Origin: Melioribacter roseus
Lineage (GTDB): Bacteria; Bacteroidota; Ignavibacteria; Ignavibacteriales; Melioribacteraceae
Assembly (NCBI GenBank): GCA_020724325.1
Contig: DYHC01000058.1
Coordinates: 1-9,174, forward strand
DNA: 9,174 nt
Direction: 5' to 3'
In this document: piece after piece, positions 7,086 to 9,174 of the stretch
How positions within the stretch are numbered: the first letter of the stretch is position 1
Layout: each line of letters opens with the position of its first letter
The notes under the pieces: generated by a model
What the model was told of the DNA's origin: nothing
The model's database searches: none
The model's input: only the letters and a program-made list of their open reading frames with translations
Position numbers and translations under genes: made by a program

Positions 7086-8405
7086 TTATAGGATATATGA
7101 ATTAATAATATTCTCTAACATTTCCTGCCGACCGCTTTTAAGCAGCGGTTTATCATTTTCACGAATCCATTTATCGAGGTCTTCAAAGTCAACCTCGCCA
7201 GTCATAATCTTAGAACCAATTCCATTGTTATAACTTTTGTACCTTTCTTCAATAAAATTACTTAGTACTTTATCTTCAATTATTTTGTGAGCAATTAATA
7301 ATCCTTTGGCAAACGCATCCATTCCGCCAATATGAGCATAGAAAAGATCAATAGGATCAGTAGAACTGCGGCGTAACTTAGCGTCGAAATTCAATCCGCC
7401 CTTTCCCAATCCATTCTGGTTTAGAATTATTAACATAGCCATTGTTGTATCATAGATGTTTGTAGGGAATTGATCAGTATCCCATCCTAATAGTAGATCG
7501 CCCCGGTTAGCATCAACACTTCCAAGCTTTCCGGCAGCAGATGCAACAGCAAGTTCGTGTTCAAAAGAACTTCCTGCTAATGTTGCATGGTTGGCTTCAA
7601 TGTTAAGTTTGAAATGGTCTAGTAACTCATATTCTTTTAAAAAGTAGAGTGTAGCAGCTGCATCGGAATCGTACTGATGTTTCATCGGTTCTGCCGGTTT
7701 AGGTTCAATTAAGAATTGACCATCGAAACCAATTTTCTTTTTGTAATCAACTGCCATGTGAAGAAATCTGGCCAATTGTTCCTGTTCTTTTTTGATGTTT
7801 GTATTAAGCAAAGTTTCATAGCCTTCTCTTCCGCCCCAAAAAACATAATTCTCGCCGTCAAGTTCTTTTGTTGCATCAATTGCATTTTTAACCTGAGCCG
7901 AAGCTAATGCCATAACATGAGCGTTGGGGCTTGTTGCAGCACCTTGAGAATAAATTGGATTGCTAAAAAGATTAGCAGTACCCCATAATAATTTAATCCC
8001 TGTTTCCTTTTGTAAAGTCTTTGCATGCTCAACTATTATTTCAAGATTTTTACATGATTGTGCAAAGCTTTCACCTTCGGGTGCAATATCTCTATCATGA
8101 AAACAATAGAAATCGATTCCTAATTTTTGAAATAACTCGAATGCAGCATCGAGAGTAAATTTTGCTTTCTCAATTAAGTTTAAGGAAGAATGCCATTCCC
8201 TTTTAAAACTTGGACCACCAAAAATATCAGAGCCAGTTCCCATCATAGTATGCCAGTATGCAACGGAGAAGCGAAGATATTCTGCCATTGTTTTGTTACC
8301 GACTTTTTGATTTTTGTTGTAATACTTAAATGCTAGAGGATTCTTAGATTCCTTACCTTCGAAGGGAATAGTCTGAGTGATTTGCGGAAAAAATTTATTA
8401 AGCAT
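7086..8405 (-). CDS. xylA: Xylose isomerase (class II)
   Basis: Converts D-xylose to D-xylulose in the cytoplasm using divalent metal ions. Counting from the ATG at 8405 (439 residues), the active-site set is complete: His103 and Asp106 in FHDRDIAPEG, WGGREGYE at 190-197, Glu234 and Lys236 in IEPKPAEPMKHQYD, Glu270 and His273 in IEANHATLAG, Asp298 in GSVDANRGD, Asp309 and Asp311 in GWDTDQFPT, and Asp341 in NFDAK. The length and the N-terminal segment FEGKESKNPLAFKYYN are those of class II enzymes. An in-frame GTG at 8411 would add two residues; ATG is preferred because a GGGTGA ribosome-binding-like stretch lies just before it. It follows a strong promoter and probably heads the operon with the GH3, symporter and receptor genes. 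Confidence 0.98.
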   Translation of the reverse strand: MLNKFFPQITQTIPFEGKESKNPLAFKYYNKNQKVGNKTMAEYLRFSVAYWHTMMGTGSDIFGGPSFKREWHSSLNLIEKAKFTLDAAFELFQKLGIDFYCFHDRDIAPEGESFAQSCKNLEIIVEHAKTLQKETGIKLLWGTANLFSNPIYSQGAATSPNAHVMALASAQVKNAIDATKELDGENYVFWGGREGYETLLNTNIKKEQEQLARFLHMAVDYKKKIGFDGQFLIEPKPAEPMKHQYDSDAAATLYFLKEYELLDHFKLNIEANHATLAGSSFEHELAVASAAGKLGSVDANRGDLLLGWDTDQFPTNIYDTTMAMLIILNQNGLGKGGLNFDAKLRRSSTDPIDLFYAHIGGMDAFAKGLLIAHKIIEDKVLSNFIEERYKSYNNGIGSKIMTGEVDFEDLDKWIRENDKPLLKSGRQEMLENIINSYIL

Positions 8406-8454
8406 GTTCACCCAATTAAATAATTATGATGTGCGTATTAATAATCATTCTATG

Positions 8455-8472
8455 TATAATAACATTATTATA
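8455..8472. promoter_or_regulatory. Perfect AT-rich palindrome in the xylA leader
   Basis: TATAATAA and TTATTATA flank a CA centre, giving 8-bp perfect arms. It lies 44-61 bp before the GTG at 8411, inside the predicted untranslated leader of xylA. It may be an operator or a weak mRNA hairpin. Its pure AT arms make a chance origin more likely than for the other inverted repeats of this gap. Confidence 0.35.
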
Positions 8473-8497
8473 AAACCGTTTGATATTCATATTAACA

Positions 8498-8515
8498 GTT
8501 CAATCTTCTTTGAAC
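8498..8515. promoter_or_regulatory. Inverted repeat at the start of the xylA leader
   Basis: Perfect arms GTTCAA and TTGAAC are separated by six bases (TCTTCT on the plus strand). In RNA, a G-U and a further pair can extend the stem to 8 bp. It shares its TTGAA arm (8510-8514) with the neighbouring palindrome, so in RNA or cruciform form the two pairings exclude each other. It may be a second regulator half-site arrangement or a 5' stabilising hairpin. Confidence 0.45.
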
Positions 8516-8523
8516 CGATTCAA
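8510..8523. promoter_or_regulatory. Operator-like palindrome over the predicted xylA transcription start
   Basis: On the minus strand the site reads TTGAATCGGTTCAA: symmetric at 12 of 14 positions with a central CG, the layout typical of LacI-family operators. It begins one base after the -10 hexamer and covers the expected start of transcription near 8518, a position that suits a repressor released by a pentose or xyloside. No regulator gene is present in the window, so the family assignment is inference. Confidence 0.5.
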
Positions 8524-8524
8524 T

Positions 8525-8551
8525 ATTATAAATTATTATTCAAATTGTCAA
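8525..8551 (-). promoter_or_regulatory. Sigma70-like promoter for xylA and downstream genes
   Basis: On the minus strand, consensus TTGACA (8551-8546) and TATAAT (8530-8525) are separated by 15 bp; reading the -10 as TAATAT, two bases further on, gives a 17-bp spacer. Transcription would begin near 8518, leaving a leader of roughly 110 bases before xylA. The Bacteroidetes-type TAnnTTTG element is not evident. It sits in the xylB-xylA gap and would express xylA, the GH3, symporter and receptor genes independently of xylB. Confidence 0.65.
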
Positions 8552-8676
8552 TGAAAATCGAATCAATGGTAATAGAAAAACTGCTAAATGTTTTGACTGC
8601 GGTTGTTAACGAATTCTAAATAAATCAGCCAATTTTCTATCATTTTGGGATAAAACCCGTGCTAACTAATTATTCA

Positions 8677-9174
8677 CTATTGGTTTAGTATAAAATCTAA
8701 TTTATCTTTCCATCGGTTGTAATAATTTTGATATTTCTTCACCAGATTTTCTGAAGGATAAATTTTATTAATCATTTTCAATCCTTCAAATGCTTTTTCT
8801 TCAGACGTATAATAACCGATACCAATACCCGCACCTCTGGCAGCACCTTGTGAACCATCGGTGTTGTAAAGTTCCAGACTAACATTACATGTATTCACAA
8901 ATACTTCCTGAAATATTCTGCTTTGGAATAAATTTGTATTTCCGGCTTTAACAACGTTAATCTTCATCCCAATACTTTTCATAACGTCGAGACCATACCT
9001 GAATGAAAATGCAATTCCTTCTTGAGCAGCTCTTACAAGATGAGCAATGTTGTGAACGTTAAAATTTATTCCAAAAAATTGACATTGAACATCTCTGTTG
9101 CTTAAAACTCTCTCAGCTCCATTGCCAAATGGAATGCACAATAAACCGTTGGCACCAATTTCAATTTCGCCGGC
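8677..9174 (-). CDS. xylB: Xylulokinase, C-terminal part (cut by window edge)
   Basis: Phosphorylates D-xylulose to xylulose 5-phosphate with ATP. Only the last 165 codons are present: the frame is open to base 9174 and the true start lies outside. The TTG at 9141 is an internal leucine codon, not a start. The fragment is the C-terminal actin-like ATPase domain of FGGY sugar kinases: GANGLLCIPFGNGAER near its beginning, then QEGIAFSFRYGLDVM, VKAGNTNLFQS, and ELYNTDGSQGAARGAGIGIG, where the nucleotide-binding region and conserved glycines lie. The specific assignment to xylulose rather than glycerol or ribulose rests on the adjacent xylA and on the resemblance of the VKAGNTN...ELYNTDGS segment to Bacteroidota xylulokinases. 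It ends 265 bp upstream of the xylA GTG on the same strand. Confidence 0.92.
   Translation of the reverse strand, partial: AGEIEIGANGLLCIPFGNGAERVLSNRDVQCQFFGINFNVHNIAHLVRAAQEGIAFSFRYGLDVMKSIGMKINVVKAGNTNLFQSRIFQEVFVNTCNVSLELYNTDGSQGAARGAGIGIGYYTSEEKAFEGLKMINKIYPSENLVKKYQNYYNRWKDKLDFILNQ

Noticed and set aside
8377..8619. Plus-strand open frame of 80 codons across the xylB-xylA gap
   Set aside because: It overlaps the 5' end of xylA and runs through the promoter and inverted repeats on the opposite strand; its product has no recognisable domain and the start has no ribosome binding site that I can see.
8636..8662. Terminator after xylB
   Set aside because: GGG and CCC flank a short AT stretch, but only three base pairs form and no T-run follows.

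Overview
The window holds one end of a xylose/xylan-oligosaccharide utilisation locus from a member of the Bacteroidota/Ignavibacteria group. The lineage is inferred from four things: an outer-membrane TonB-dependent receptor with an N-terminal carboxypeptidase-regulatory-like domain, a class II (Bacteroides-type) xylose isomerase, an AT-rich genome, and hairpin repeats built around CGAAATRACAYTTC. Clear Shine-Dalgarno sequences before two genes and a sigma70-like TTGACA/TATAAT promoter suit an Ignavibacteria-like lineage better than classical Bacteroidetes, but the sequence alone does not settle this.

All five genes lie on the minus strand, so transcription runs from high to low coordinates: xylulokinase xylB (3' part only, cut by the window edge), a 265-271 bp regulatory gap, xylose isomerase xylA, a GH3 glycosidase without a signal peptide, a GPH-family sugar:cation symporter, and a TonB-dependent receptor. 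The gaps from xylA onward are 21, 99 and 69 bp, consistent with one xylA-GH3-GPH-TBDR operon. The regulatory gap holds a consensus-like promoter, an inverted repeat with a central CG (LacI-family style) over the predicted start of transcription, a second overlapping inverted repeat, and a perfect AT-rich palindrome further downstream. Bases 1-107, beyond the receptor gene, contain two complete imperfect palindromes and part of a third.

Inferred pathway: the receptor carries short oligosaccharides across the outer membrane using TonB energy, the GPH symporter takes them across the inner membrane, the cytoplasmic GH3 enzyme releases the monosaccharide (probably xylose), and XylA plus XylB convert xylose to xylulose 5-phosphate for the pentose phosphate pathway. 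The receptor has no SusD partner in the window and its plug resembles the SusD-independent Xanthomonas/Caulobacter type. No mobile element, CRISPR array, tRNA or rRNA was seen. The window is mainly a well-formed catabolic locus; its less explained parts are the xylA control region and the repeat cluster.
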